This document shows positions 1-8,161 of a stretch of 38,397 bases of DNA, one piece after another (position 1 is the stretch's first letter; each line of letters begins with the position of its first letter). Source of the stretch: Nitrososphaerota archaeon (GTDB taxonomy: Archaea; Thermoproteota; Nitrososphaeria; Nitrososphaerales; Nitrosopumilaceae). A program made the position numbers and the translations under genes. The DNA lies in the NCBI GenBank assembly GCA_016215465.1, contig JACRJT010000039.1, positions 1 to 38,397 on the forward strand, given 5' to 3'. The notes under the pieces were generated by a model, which searched no databases, was not told where the DNA came from, and saw only the letters and a list, made by a program, of their open reading frames with translations.

Positions 1-1562
1 TCGTTTACGTATGCTCTTTCTCCGTGTTGTGCTAGGTCGAGTCCGATCTCCTCTTCTTTTGGAGTAACTCTTATTCCACCTGGCCAAACGGCATCCATCA
101 CTTTGAGTATGACGATAGTAACTCCAAAGGAGTATCCTACTGACATCAAAGCTCCGATGATGTTCATAGCTTGTTGCTCATAGCCTTCTGGTGTTCCAGT
201 CCATGCACCGATACCAACACCGGTATCCCAGATGTGCGGACTAGCCAGTGTCCCAGTCAAGACTGCGCCTGTGAAGCCGCCCATTCCGTGTACTCCCCAT
301 ACATCGAGTGCGTCATCCCACTTGCGTGAGTTCTTGAATGCAACACAACCATAACAGACCGTTCCTGCTGCAATTCCAATTATTATTGCTGCCATTGGTC
401 CTACAAAACCTGAGGCTGGTGTAATAGCTACTAGACCAGCTACAGCTCCTGAGGCGGCGCCAACAATGCTTGGTTTGCCAGTGTGAGCCCATGCCATTAA
501 CATCCAGGTTAATACGGCCATGCCTGTAGCTGTGTTTGTCACAGTCCAAGCGCTGACAGCAACTCCGTCTGCAGCCAACTCGCTTCCCGCGTTGAATCCA
601 AACCAACCAAACCAAAGCATACTCGTACCAAGTACGACCATTGGAATGTTGTGCGGTTCCATTGGAACCTTGCCATATCCAAGTCTTCTTCCTAGGATCA
701 GTGCTCCTGCTAGAGCCGAGAATCCGGAAGTGATGTGTACGACAGTACCTCCTGCAAAGTCAAGTGCAAACGACGGTGCTAGATCTTTATTGAGGTCTAT
801 TGACCCGCCTCCGATGAACCCTCCGCCCCAAACCCAATGTGCTATTGGGTCATAAACGAAGGTTGCCCATAAGAGAATAAAGACTACAAACGCGCTGAAC
901 TTCATTCGGTCAATTATTCCACCAATGATTAGAGCTGGTGTGATAATTGCGAATGTCATTTGGAACATCGAGAATAGCATGTGTGGGATTGTTCCTGGCC
1001 ATGATGTGCTGCATATGGTCTCTGGAGATATAACATACGGAGATCTCGTACTGTAATAGGCCTGGTCGGTACATGCGCCTAGTGCACCAAGCGGTGCATA
1101 GTGAGATACCTTGTTCAGTCCTACGTAATCTAATGCACCCATGTACTTGTTTGCATCAGAGCTGTTTGGACCAAAGGCGAGTGAATAGCCCCAAAGTACC
1201 CATTGTACTGAGATAAGACCCATTACGATTAGAGTCATTCCAAGGACGTTGACCATGTTCTTTGATCGTGCTAAACCACCATAGAAGAAAGCCACACCAG
1301 GTGTCATAAAGAGCACCAATGATGTTGCTGTCAATACCCAAGCGGTATCACCGTTATCAATTGCGCATGGCAACATGCCTCCTTCTCCATTGTCATACCA
1401 ACATTCGGCAGCATTTCCAGTGTAAATTCCACTAGTTCCTTTGACGTAACCGTCCATTCCATCGCCCACTTGTTGGGCAAAGGCCTGAGACAGTGCGCCT
1501 GCAGATGTTGCGGCAACTGCTACCACAAGTAATAGAGCATACTTGTGATTCCTTGTCTTCAT
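1..1562 (-). CDS. amt: Ammonium transporter Amt (3' end outside window)
   Basis: Ammonium/ammonia channel of the Amt/MEP/Rh family, supplying substrate for ammonia oxidation and nitrogen assimilation. About 520 residues are visible. A hydrophobic N-terminus ending SQAFA looks like a signal peptide; then the Amt signatures follow: GVAFFYGGLARSKN in an early helix, DFAGGTVVH with the conserved Asp and the first pore His, GWFGFNAGS, and GVHGMGG with the second pore His. The C-terminal tail reads EEEIGLDLAQHGERAY, typical of the Amt cytoplasmic tail, and the frame is open at base 1, so only the last residues are missing. The start ATG at 1562-1560 is set by the signal peptide and by a TATA box at 1584-1590, which predicts a leaderless mRNA. 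The gene is divergent from the wHTH gene at 1672. Assignment is secure; high-affinity versus low-affinity type cannot be told from this alone. Confidence 0.95.
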   Translation of the reverse strand, partial: MKTRNHKYALLLVVAVAATSAGALSQAFAQQVGDGMDGYVKGTSGIYTGNAAECWYDNGEGGMLPCAIDNGDTAWVLTATSLVLFMTPGVAFFYGGLARSKNMVNVLGMTLIVMGLISVQWVLWGYSLAFGPNSSDANKYMGALDYVGLNKVSHYAPLGALGACTDQAYYSTRSPYVISPETICSTSWPGTIPHMLFSMFQMTFAIITPALIIGGIIDRMKFSAFVVFILLWATFVYDPIAHWVWGGGFIGGGSIDLNKDLAPSFALDFAGGTVVHITSGFSALAGALILGRRLGYGKVPMEPHNIPMVVLGTSMLWFGWFGFNAGSELAADGVAVSAWTVTNTATGMAVLTWMLMAWAHTGKPSIVGAASGAVAGLVAITPASGFVGPMAAIIIGIAAGTVCYGCVAFKNSRKWDDALDVWGVHGMGGFTGAVLTGTLASPHIWDTGVGIGAWTGTPEGYEQQAMNIIGALMSVGYSFGVTIVILKVMDAVWPGGIRVTPKEEEIGLDLAQHGERAYVN

Positions 1563-1583
1563 TGCAGCTTTGAAAGTTGAAAA

Positions 1584-1590
1584 TTATATA
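1584..1590 (-). promoter_or_regulatory. TATA box of amt, leaderless promoter
   Basis: The sequence TATATAA on the minus strand is centred about 25 bp before the amt ATG, the archaeal TATA-to-initiation distance, so transcription should begin at or next to the start codon. This is inference from spacing. Confidence 0.6.
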
Positions 1591-1671
1591 AGCATAGAGA
1601 AGTTTCAAGCACAAAAAACGTAAATTGTTAAATATTGAGTTTTTGGGATAATAACATAGAATTATGAAATT

Positions 1672-2361
1672 ATGTCACACAATGTGGGGGAAGCAGTCCT
1701 GAAAGATGCGCCAAGGCTCGCAATTTTTGAGACATTTAAGACAAAACAGGAAGAGCTGACAGGAGAGGCACAAAGGCAACGGGCAATAATTGTGAATTTG
1801 GCAACACAGACCAATCCTTCACAAATGACTAGAACTGCAATTGCACAAAAAATTGCACAGGAAAACGGGACCATCTGGAAGAACATTTACTCTGGAATAT
1901 TTCGCGATCTTGACGAAATACTAATTCCAATGGGAATTGCAGTTGAGGCAGGAAGGCTACCACTCAAACGAGGACCAAAGGCATTACAAGAAAAAGGAAT
2001 TCCATACTACCAGCTTACTGAAAAAGGCCTCCTGGTTTCGCTTGCGCTTGATGAAATTATCGGCAGGGAGAAAATTTTGGAGAAATTTTTTAAAGAAAGT
2101 AAAAACATTGACAAAGATTTTCAAGAGGAAATTGAGACTTTGCTAAAATTTGTTCCGCGGTTTACCTATTCGCTGTTCAAGGGTTATGTCAGGGCGTATT
2201 GTGAGGGCAGACTGGATAATCCGTTACCCCTGAGCCAATCTAGGTTCATAGAGGAATCAGACGAAATAATCCGAATTCAAAAGGAATTCCTTGAGAGTTT
2301 TGTTAACATGGGAAAAACAGAAAAGGAGAAAACTCTGAATTTTCTAAAAAGCGGCAACTAA
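1672..2361 (+). CDS. Conserved unknown protein with winged-helix features
   Basis: A 229-residue soluble protein that I do not recognise by name. Residues about 50-130 look like a winged helix: a helix-turn-helix-like RTAIAQKIAQENGTIW, a following helix with NIYSGIFRDLDEIL, and a wing ending YYQLTEKG, the common LTxxG closing strand of wHTH regulators. The C-terminal half is helical and charged. It could be a DNA-binding regulator or a wHTH-fold structural protein. An ATG at 1664 lies in another frame; the ATG at 1672 keeps the long frame. It precedes the ATP synthase subunit C gene by 53 bp, and that gene has its own TATA-like box, so co-regulation is uncertain. Confidence 0.75.
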   Translation: MSHNVGEAVLKDAPRLAIFETFKTKQEELTGEAQRQRAIIVNLATQTNPSQMTRTAIAQKIAQENGTIWKNIYSGIFRDLDEILIPMGIAVEAGRLPLKRGPKALQEKGIPYYQLTEKGLLVSLALDEIIGREKILEKFFKESKNIDKDFQEEIETLLKFVPRFTYSLFKGYVRAYCEGRLDNPLPLSQSRFIEESDEIIRIQKEFLESFVNMGKTEKEKTLNFLKSGN

Positions 2362-2414
2362 TTTTGCAAATCTTCCCCAAACATTAAAATCCGCTAGTCA
2401 AACTCGGCAAAATT

Positions 2415-3455
2415 ATGGGTTCGCAAAAGGTTTTTTCTTCGGTAAAGTCGTTTAGCCAAAGAGGAAGACTCCTAACCAAGACGGAACTGCAAACCTTGGC
2501 AGAATCGCGTGACTTGGAGGAACTCCTAACAAGAATAAAGAACACGAAATATGTTGACGCAGTGTCAAAGCTTCAAAAGCCGTTTACTGCAGGAAAAATA
2601 GAGTCTGCCCTAAGAAGCGAACTTGCGGACATTCATTACTCCATTGCAAAGTCTGCTGGCCAATCTGATGTTTTGGACGCATACTATTTGAAATTTGTAA
2701 TATCAAACTTGAAGATAATCCTAAAGGGAAAGGCCCTTGGCAAGTCCCAAGAGGAAATAGAACCTAACCTGAATTTGCATGCGGAAGAACTGATAAACCA
2801 ACGAGACGTCATCCTAAAGGCCCTAGTTGCAAAGGATCTCGAAGAGGCAGTAGCAAGTCTTGGTGGAATAGAATTTGGAGATGAAGTAGCAAAGGCAGTA
2901 ACCATGTACAATGACAAAAAGAACATCCAAGTTTTTGATGTGTTCTTGGACAAAATTTTGTATCAGCAACTTGGTAGAGCAATCAGAAACTCTCGCGACA
3001 GAGACTTGATGCGACTTGCAGGAATGGATATTGATTTTTACAACATACTTAGTATCATAAGAGGAAAGTTCTGGGGGCTTGATGAAGAGCAGATAAAGAA
3101 TCTCATTGTTACACATACACCAAGCATACCAAAAGATCTCCTTGGCAAGATGATGTCTGCTGATTCTGTAAAAAGCATATTTGATGAGCTTGCAACCACG
3201 CGATACCGAGAACTGGTACCACAAACAGAAAACGAAATCGAGGCAATCTCTGAATTTGAACACGCATTTGAGATGGCAATCTACAAGGCAGTAAATAGAT
3301 CGTTTTCTAAGATGTTTAGCTTCTCAACAATTGTTGGAATAACAAAGCTAACTGCATATGAGGTAAGAAATATTGCAGCAATTGCGTTTGCCGTCGAACA
3401 GAAAATTTCTCCGCAAACGACAATGTCAAGGCTGATAATAGAATCAGAAGAATAG
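2415..3455 (+). CDS. atpC: A-type ATP synthase subunit C
   Basis: Central-stalk subunit C (d-like) of the archaeal A1Ao ATP synthase, the socket between the rotor ring and the central axle at the cytoplasmic membrane face. The 346-residue all-helical protein has the family pattern: N-terminal SVKSFSQRGRLLTKTELQTLAE, the ESRDLEELL segment followed by TKY, repeated helical modules such as DAYYLKFVISNLKIILKGKALG, and the later DIDFYNILSIIRGKFWGL. Length agrees with family members (about 340-360). A TATA-like CATTAAAATC at 2381-2390 lies about 28 bp before the ATG. The other A-ATPase subunits are not in the window, so this gene is separated from the main cluster. Identification is from overall pattern, not from a single catalytic motif. 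Confidence 0.85.
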   Translation: MGSQKVFSSVKSFSQRGRLLTKTELQTLAESRDLEELLTRIKNTKYVDAVSKLQKPFTAGKIESALRSELADIHYSIAKSAGQSDVLDAYYLKFVISNLKIILKGKALGKSQEEIEPNLNLHAEELINQRDVILKALVAKDLEEAVASLGGIEFGDEVAKAVTMYNDKKNIQVFDVFLDKILYQQLGRAIRNSRDRDLMRLAGMDIDFYNILSIIRGKFWGLDEEQIKNLIVTHTPSIPKDLLGKMMSADSVKSIFDELATTRYRELVPQTENEIEAISEFEHAFEMAIYKAVNRSFSKMFSFSTIVGITKLTAYEVRNIAAIAFAVEQKISPQTTMSRLIIESEE

Positions 3456-3498
3456 TCCGCGTGTAATTATATATAGTAAAACCGCCGTACGTTCAACA

Positions 3499-3735
3499 AT
3501 GATCAAGATTCACAGGAAAAAGCAAGACATTACAACAGAGGCATTGGTCAATACAGTTTGGGTTAGCACCTTTCTTGCATTAATTCTTACAATTCCGCCA
3601 CTTGGAATATTTTTAGGAATTTACTTTACGACGGCAAATCTTGTGATTGGGGCAGTAGTTGGGTTTGGAATTCATTTTGTGACACTTGCCTTTTCTGATA
3701 GGATTTCAAAGAGGTTGACGGAGATTCTGAGCTAG
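3499..3735 (+). CDS. Small two-helix membrane protein
   Basis: A 78-residue protein with two hydrophobic segments, about residues 22-44 (VWVSTFLALILTIPPLGIFL) and 46-66 (FTTANLVIGAVVGFGIHFVT), flanked by a basic N-terminus and a short charged tail. No family is recognised. A strong TATA-like TTATATATA at 3466-3474 sits about 29 bp before the ATG, so it has its own promoter. It lies between the ATP synthase subunit C gene and a Cas4-like gene on the same strand, 19 bp from the latter, so it and the nuclease-like gene may share a transcript. Its neighbour suggests, but does not show, a link to the membrane ATPase. Confidence 0.75.
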   Translation: MIKIHRKKQDITTEALVNTVWVSTFLALILTIPPLGIFLGIYFTTANLVIGAVVGFGIHFVTLAFSDRISKRLTEILS

Positions 3736-3736
3736 A

Positions 3737-3757
3737 CATGGGAGACAAATTCCCATG
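3737..3757 (+). promoter_or_regulatory. Inverted repeat covering a ribosome-binding site and start codon
   Basis: Perfect 7-bp arms CATGGGA (3737-3743) and TCCCATG (3751-3757) around a 7-nt loop. The left arm contains most of the Shine-Dalgarno-like GGGAG (3740-3744) and the right arm contains the first ATG (3755) of the downstream gene. Folded in mRNA it would hide both, so translation could depend on ribosomes arriving from the upstream gene. Confidence 0.5.
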
Positions 3758-4405
3758 ATGGGTGATAGAGACTACAGAAAGACAATCACCACTGCAATAG
3801 ATGCCATTACAAAGGAGGTAGAACTACAAGCAACAGATCCAAATGACAGCAAGACAATTTTTCTGCACGAGGTGGTACGCTGCATGCGAAGATCCTATTT
3901 TGACAGATTTGACAGAGAAGAGCAAGAAAACAAGACTTTTGGAAATCTGTTTGGCGGATTAATTAGAAAATTGCCTTATGGTTCCAAAGTAGGCCAGTTT
4001 TCCATTGACGAGATAAGCCTCAAGGGTCAGCCAGACATGATAGTAGATGATGTTGTGATTATCTTCAAGACGGTTCCTGCTTCCCCTGAAATTCCATTTG
4101 CAAGCGACGTTTTGCATCTAAACGCGTGTCTGTGGATTTTTAACAAAACTGAGGGAGTCATAATCTACATTACAGATGACGGAAAAGAGTCATCGTTTGC
4201 ACTAATCAGGGAGAAAAAAATGTTCGAAGAGGTAATACGCAGAGTGCGAGTTTTTAGCAACCTGATAGGCGACAAAAAGACTCCAATTTTAGAGCCATCT
4301 ACAGAGTGTTCTGCCTGTCAGTATTACGAGCACTGTTTCATAAAGAAACACGAGGGAAAACAGTTCTCAATTTCAGAACTACTCGGAGTTAAGAAAGACA
4401 AGTAA
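3755..4405 (+). CDS. Cas4-like PD-(D/E)XK superfamily protein
   Basis: A 216-residue protein resembling Cas4/RecB-type nucleases with an iron-sulfur cluster. Cys43 (VVRCMRR) and a C-terminal Cys185-x2-Cys188-x5-Cys194 would be the four cluster ligands, as in Cas4 and AddB. H38 (FLHEV) matches the early active-site His, and GQPDMIVDDVVIIFK at about 91-105 matches the D...(D/E)xK core, with D94 and K105. The acidic residue two before the lysine is Ile103 here, which is unusual and may mean loss of nuclease activity. No CRISPR array or other cas gene is present, so a CRISPR role is not supported; a repair or processing role is more likely. Start may be ATG 3755 or 3758; both lie at an inverted repeat. 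Confidence 0.7.
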   Translation: MMGDRDYRKTITTAIDAITKEVELQATDPNDSKTIFLHEVVRCMRRSYFDRFDREEQENKTFGNLFGGLIRKLPYGSKVGQFSIDEISLKGQPDMIVDDVVIIFKTVPASPEIPFASDVLHLNACLWIFNKTEGVIIYITDDGKESSFALIREKKMFEEVIRRVRVFSNLIGDKKTPILEPSTECSACQYYEHCFIKKHEGKQFSISELLGVKKDK

Positions 4406-4413
4406 AAAGAATG

Positions 4414-4431
4414 AAAGATCTTTTGATCTTT
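4414..4431. terminator. Bidirectional terminator-like hairpin between convergent genes
   Basis: Arms AAAGATC (4414-4420) and GATCTTT (4425-4431) are perfect 7-bp complements around TTTT. The plus strand continues with a T-rich stretch and the minus strand with CTTTTT just beyond, so it could end transcripts from both the Cas4-like gene (stop 4405) and the 36-residue gene (stop 4436). Confidence 0.45.
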
Positions 4432-4435
4432 TGAT

Positions 4436-4546
4436 TTATTCGGCTGATTCTGGATGACCCTTGCCACGTAATGCAAATAATACTACTGCAAAGGCAATGC
4501 CAACGCCAATTGCTGAGCCATATGCTGCTAATGCTGCTTCTGCCAT
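4436..4546 (-). CDS. 36-residue single-pass membrane microprotein
   Basis: A small open frame of 36 codons. The N-terminus is MAEAALAAYG, followed by one hydrophobic segment (about residues 8-26, rich in Gly, Ala, Val and Phe) and a short polar C-terminal tail ending HPESAE. The GSAIGVGIAFAVVLFALRGKG pattern with small residues in the helix resembles packing helices of membrane complexes. A clear TATA box ATATATA at 4571-4577 is about 25-28 bp before the ATG, which supports a real leaderless gene. Function is unknown; it could be an accessory subunit of a membrane enzyme. It has its own hairpin terminator at 4414-4431. Confidence 0.7.
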   Translation of the reverse strand: MAEAALAAYGSAIGVGIAFAVVLFALRGKGHPESAE

Positions 4547-4627
4547 TTGCTTGCATTCGTATCCCGAATCATATATAACTTCTCTAAAATTTTTGTCATA
4601 CAGACAAATTATCATAATTTTATAATT

Positions 4628-5215
4628 CTATGATACAGTAAGCTTGGATTTTAACTCAGTGAAGGTGGAATCAAGCTCATCCATTTCCATGTTGAATAGA
4701 TCAACCATTTCCTTTAGCAAAACCTTTTGTTGTTGGGCCTCTCTGCTTTCCCCCCTCAGTCTGTCTATTACTTTTTCAAGATTGGGTATTCTTTGGTTTA
4801 GCAGACTGGTCAGATCAAGCAAGAATGATTCAAAGCCCTTTAGATCATTTGAAATGGTCGAGTCCGCTTTCTTGAGATTCTCAGTATCTTCTTCGTCGAC
4901 AAATTCGCTCAGTCTGCCCCTTAGGACTCGTAATTTTGTTTCTGTTGCTGAAAATTTTTCCAAGTCATTGTTTATAGAAAATGAGGGGCTGTCTATTTTG
5001 TCAGTTTCTAGCTCCAGTCTGCCAAGCTCAGTACTTAGGTAGTTTGTCATTTTTTTGACCAGCTGCCCTTGTTTGTGCGCTTCTTCTTGCTGTTGTGTTA
5101 CTTCGTCTTTTAGCCTTTGAAGGCTGATAACCTCAACGTTGAGGGTTCTAGTTATTTCCAAGAGGGATTCTGCTGCATGAATCAGGTTATTTACAGAGTA
5201 CGAACTGAGTAACAT
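4628..5215 (-). CDS. Coiled-coil protein of unknown function
   Basis: A 195-residue, highly charged, predicted all-helical protein with heptad-like spacing of Leu/Ile over most of its length (for example LQRLKDEVTQQQEEAHKQG and LRVLRGRLSEFVDEED). There is no signal peptide, membrane segment or recognisable enzyme motif and it has no cysteine. Such proteins often serve as scaffolds or partners in cell division, chromosome or cytoskeletal processes, but nothing in the sequence identifies which. It lies 59 bp downstream of a membrane-anchored protein on the same strand and may be its cotranscribed partner. Confidence 0.7.
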   Translation of the reverse strand: MLLSSYSVNNLIHAAESLLEITRTLNVEVISLQRLKDEVTQQQEEAHKQGQLVKKMTNYLSTELGRLELETDKIDSPSFSINNDLEKFSATETKLRVLRGRLSEFVDEEDTENLKKADSTISNDLKGFESFLLDLTSLLNQRIPNLEKVIDRLRGESREAQQQKVLLKEMVDLFNMEMDELDSTFTELKSKLTVS

Positions 5216-5274
5216 TCTGTTATTTTCGGCCCAAAAAACATACTAAATCTATGTCTGTTTACACCGAACGATCG

Positions 5275-5820
5275 TTATCTTGTGAACTCGAACGGAGTGA
5301 TGTTTTCGTGGCCGCTTGTCATTGAACTCAAATTATAGTAGGCCTCTCCTTTTACTGTCCATTTTGCAGTATTGTTTGTTAGTGCGGACCAAAACTCTGG
5401 TGTATTACCGGTGTTTTTTATTGTGATTTTCTCGCCTATTATTTGCGGGCTGTTGCTCAGGATGGTAAAGTAATTTGACACGTCAACCATTCCCTCTGGT
5501 CTTTGCCCGATTTCCTCCGTTGTTATCCTTACCCCGTTTTCATATAGTTCGTACTTGATTAGCTGCAAAATGATAGACTTGTAATTAAGATCGGTGACTC
5601 TAAAATCAATTTGTATGGTTGCTTGTTCGTCGGTGACCTCTACCACAGACAAATTTGCAAGCTCAATTTGAAGAGGAATTACTTGAATTGGGGTAGGCGA
5701 TAGATTGCCCAAGCCATCTTTTGATATGTCGTTGATAAACTGTGAGCCTGAAAATGCAATAAGTCCTATTATTCCTGCTATTACTGCTCCAACTATTGCA
5801 AGAATAAGTCTAGAGTTCAA
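5275..5820 (-). CDS. Membrane-anchored extracellular beta-rich protein
   Basis: A 181-residue protein with an N-terminal transmembrane segment at about residues 4-25 (LILAIVGAVIAGIIGLIAF) and a soluble, probably external domain rich in beta-type sequence. The region 55-135 (VVEVTDEQATIQIDFRVTD ... KYELYENGVRI) resembles LEA14/WHy-like or other immunoglobulin-like folds in general pattern; this is only a fold guess. No cysteines or catalytic motifs are seen. The gene precedes the coiled-coil gene on the same strand and diverges from the gene at 5897. Confidence 0.7.
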   Translation of the reverse strand: MNSRLILAIVGAVIAGIIGLIAFSGSQFINDISKDGLGNLSPTPIQVIPLQIELANLSVVEVTDEQATIQIDFRVTDLNYKSIILQLIKYELYENGVRITTEEIGQRPEGMVDVSNYFTILSNSPQIIGEKITIKNTGNTPEFWSALTNNTAKWTVKGEAYYNLSSMTSGHENITPFEFTR

Positions 5821-5896
5821 CGATAATTTTTGCTGTTTTTGTCTATCTAAATGTTAAGATGAAATGCTTATAGGAATAATTTTTTTGTAAACATTG

Positions 5897-6250
5897 ATGC
5901 AGTATTTTCAGGCAGTAAGAATTGGGAAGGAACGATCAAGTAAATCGCAAATGCTTCTCTTCAAGCTTGGCGGATTTGCAATGCTGACACTAACTACAAA
6001 AAAGAAGGACGGGCAGTTTCTTCCGATCGGAGAAGAAAATCTTGTTGCGGTGATTCATACTGCTGATGGATACGTCACCATACTGGTTGATGCGGAAGGA
6101 TACACAAAGGCGCAGTCAAAGGCGCTTGAAAAAGATGCCGCAATGGAAATTTTCAAGAAAGCAAAAGAATCTGGAATAGAAGAATATGCTGGTGAAAAAG
6201 TGGAAATTTGGACAGAGCAATATCCAACCGTACAAAACGAGCTAAAGTGA
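5897..6250 (+). CDS. Small conserved-looking unknown protein
   Basis: A 117-residue soluble protein of unknown function. Its middle reads NLVAVIHTADGYVTILVDAEGYTKAQ and then a helical segment LEKDAAMEIFKKAKESGIEEY, an alpha/beta arrangement without a recognisable active site. Two adjacent start candidates exist, TTG 5894 and ATG 5897; a TATA-like CTTATAGG near 5867-5874 lies about 25 bp upstream and supports initiation right there, so ATG is chosen. A later ATG at 5951 would remove residues that fit the same codon style. Its stop is only 3 bp from the stop of the convergent pyrH gene. Confidence 0.65.
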   Translation: MQYFQAVRIGKERSSKSQMLLFKLGGFAMLTLTTKKKDGQFLPIGEENLVAVIHTADGYVTILVDAEGYTKAQSKALEKDAAMEIFKKAKESGIEEYAGEKVEIWTEQYPTVQNELK

Positions 6251-6253
6251 TTT

Positions 6254-6934
6254 TTAGAGTATAATTTCGGTTCCGACTGGTGAACCCTTGATTGCCTTTT
6301 CCAGAATAGAAATGTCTGCTTTTAGTACACGTGTCTTAATTTTAGAGCGCTCAATTACTTTGAGTGCCACTATATCCATTAGGTCATAACCGCCTGCATG
6401 GGAATCCTCATGCACCAAAATATTGCGCAGATTCCTTAGTTCGATTCTCTTGAACTTTTTTGCCTTTGGGTTTTTGTTCGGGTCCGAATCATAAATTCCA
6501 TCAACATCTGTTGCGTTTAGAAATTCTGATGCCTGCACCTTTTCGGCAATCAGAGCAGCCGTTCCGTTTGTGCTTTGTCCCGGATGCAATCCTCCTGCCA
6601 CAACAATCAGTCCGCTGTCTACTGCGTGTCTTGTCTCTGTGAGTGTGGTTGGCGGGTGCGGATAGGCCTTGTCCTTCAGGGCATAGATTAGGAGCTTTGC
6701 ATTAAGCCTGGAGACCTCAATTCCTAGTTCATCAAGGGTTGATTCATCTGCGCCAGAAGAGCGGGCATGTGAGATGTAGTGTCGTGCGATTTTGCCCCCG
6801 CCCGCTATTATGATTGGCTGACAGATTTTGCTAATTTTTACAAGAAATGTCGCATAATCCTTGAGTAATTTTTCGTTGTTTTCTATTCCAAAGATTCGCC
6901 CAGAAAGCTTGATTACAATTCTTCTTTTTGCCAT
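6254..6934 (-). CDS. pyrH: Archaeal-type UMP kinase
   Basis: Phosphorylates UMP to UDP in pyrimidine synthesis; amino-acid-kinase fold. The 226-residue length fits the archaeal subfamily. Visible motifs: N-terminal [11 protein letters not shown] with the phosphate-binding Lys and Gly, the [14 protein letters not shown] glycine loop, [18 protein letters not shown], the [21 protein letters not shown] nucleotide-site loop, and [22 protein letters not shown], the classical DGVY-type segment. It is the last gene of a minus-strand operon, starting immediately after the stop of the HD phosphohydrolase gene, which itself overlaps tmk, so UMP and dTMP kinases are made together with a nucleotide-hydrolase-like enzyme. 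Confidence 0.93.
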   Translation of the reverse strand: MAKRRIVIKLSGRIFGIENNEKLLKDYATFLVKISKICQPIIIAGGGKIARHYISHARSSGADESTLDELGIEVSRLNAKLLIYALKDKAYPHPPTTLTETRHAVDSGLIVVAGGLHPGQSTNGTAALIAEKVQASEFLNATDVDGIYDSDPNKNPKAKKFKRIELRNLRNILVHEDSHAGGYDLMDIVALKVIERSKIKTRVLKADISILEKAIKGSPVGTEIIL

Positions 6935-8161
6935 CTAATCACCAAGAATCGATTTTGCTGCAATTTCAACTTTTTTTCTATACCGTGCAGGAGTGTAAAT
7001 TCGTATAATGTTCATGGATCCCGCTATTGATGAAACCATGGGTATTTTTGAAAACGGGATTTCCTTAATTGATTTTGTCGAGCCGTCGGTGACAAGCATG
7101 ATCGACTTTGATTTTTCTTTAGATGGGGTAAGTGGTAGAGATGAAGTGGTTGTGGTGTCCACAAATATTTCGTTTATGCTAACTTTGGATCTTTTTGCAA
7201 TATCTTGTTTTATCTTGTTTTCCTGGGGTTTGGTGAATTTTTTGTTTGTTAACTGCTCGTAGATGCACTTTAGTAGTCTGCGGTTTTGGTAGTCCTCTGC
7301 AAATTGTTTTGCCCGTCTTAGATCGTCTGTATGTGTTGGTAGGGAAAGAATTTGTGCTACGACAAACTCGTCTGTCAGTTTGACGTATTCGTCTAGATTT
7401 AGCGAGGTAAAGTTCAGCTGGTTGTCTGCAAGTCTAATTGATTCTAGCATCATTACTTCTGCTGACCTTACAGTTTTGTGAAAGTAGACTGCCTTGAACA
7501 TTTGGTATCTTGATAGAACCATGGATTCAAACGAATACAGTGCTGATCTGTCAAGTGCGAGCCTGCTTTTGTATACGTCTAGGGATTGGATGATTCTTTG
7601 GTGATCTATTTTTGCGTGCTCTGCTCCTGTAAAATAGCCGTCCCGTTGCAGGTAATCCATCATATCTGCGCTAAGTGAGCCTGAGACAATTTCGTTGACG
7701 AATCTGTATTTGGCATCGCCAAAGGCAAGTTTTGTTATGAATTTTTTATCAAATCCTGATTTTGAGAGGGTATCTCCAATTTCAGATTTTAGAATGATTT
7801 CTTTTCCCATTTCTTCATGCGAGATTTTTCTTTTTTCCTGTAGCACTTCTTCAAATAGATGCGAAAATGGCCCGTGCCCTACATCATGGAGTAATGCTGC
7901 AAGCCGGATGTTTTGTATTTGATCTGGATTTAGCAGTCCTTTTTCTTTTAGCGCATTTGCTGCTTGACCTGCAATATGCATCACTCCAAGTGAGTGTTCA
8001 AATCTAGAATGCTGTGCGCTAGGATAGGTAAGGTGTGCCCCTGAGAGCTGCCGTATTCTTCGCAGCCGCTGAAAGATTGGCGAATCTATTATCTTTAGTT
8101 CTGTTTCATAGACTCGAATAAAATTGTGAATTGGATCTACGATATCAAGAAACGGCTTCAT
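6935..8161 (-). CDS. HD-domain phosphohydrolase, dNTPase/SAMHD1-like
   Basis: A 408-residue HD-superfamily metal-dependent phosphohydrolase of the dGTPase/SAMHD1-like group, expected to remove triphosphate from (d)NTPs. Metal and active-site residues are in place: RFEHSLGVMHIA (His56), LLHDVGHGPFSH (His92-Asp93 plus the conserved His-Gly-x-Phe-Ser-His) and SADMMDYLQRD (Asp166). The N-terminal DPIHNFIRV and RLRRIRQLSGAHLTYPSA are typical of this subgroup. The start ATG overlaps the tmk stop by 4 bp and pyrH follows directly, so the enzyme is made in the same unit as two nucleotide kinases. This suggests a role in balancing nucleotide pools; substrate choice is not visible. The C-terminal 100 residues are less conserved-looking. 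Confidence 0.87.
   Translation of the reverse strand: MKPFLDIVDPIHNFIRVYETELKIIDSPIFQRLRRIRQLSGAHLTYPSAQHSRFEHSLGVMHIAGQAANALKEKGLLNPDQIQNIRLAALLHDVGHGPFSHLFEEVLQEKRKISHEEMGKEIILKSEIGDTLSKSGFDKKFITKLAFGDAKYRFVNEIVSGSLSADMMDYLQRDGYFTGAEHAKIDHQRIIQSLDVYKSRLALDRSALYSFESMVLSRYQMFKAVYFHKTVRSAEVMMLESIRLADNQLNFTSLNLDEYVKLTDEFVVAQILSLPTHTDDLRRAKQFAEDYQNRRLLKCIYEQLTNKKFTKPQENKIKQDIAKRSKVSINEIFVDTTTTSSLPLTPSKEKSKSIMLVTDGSTKSIKEIPFSKIPMVSSIAGSMNIIRIYTPARYRKKVEIAAKSILGD

Noticed and set aside
2684-2953. Minus-strand frames inside the ATP synthase subunit C gene
   Set aside because: Antisense shadows of a confidently assigned gene.
3755-4405. CRISPR-associated function for the Cas4-like protein
   Set aside because: No repeats, spacers or other cas genes in the window.
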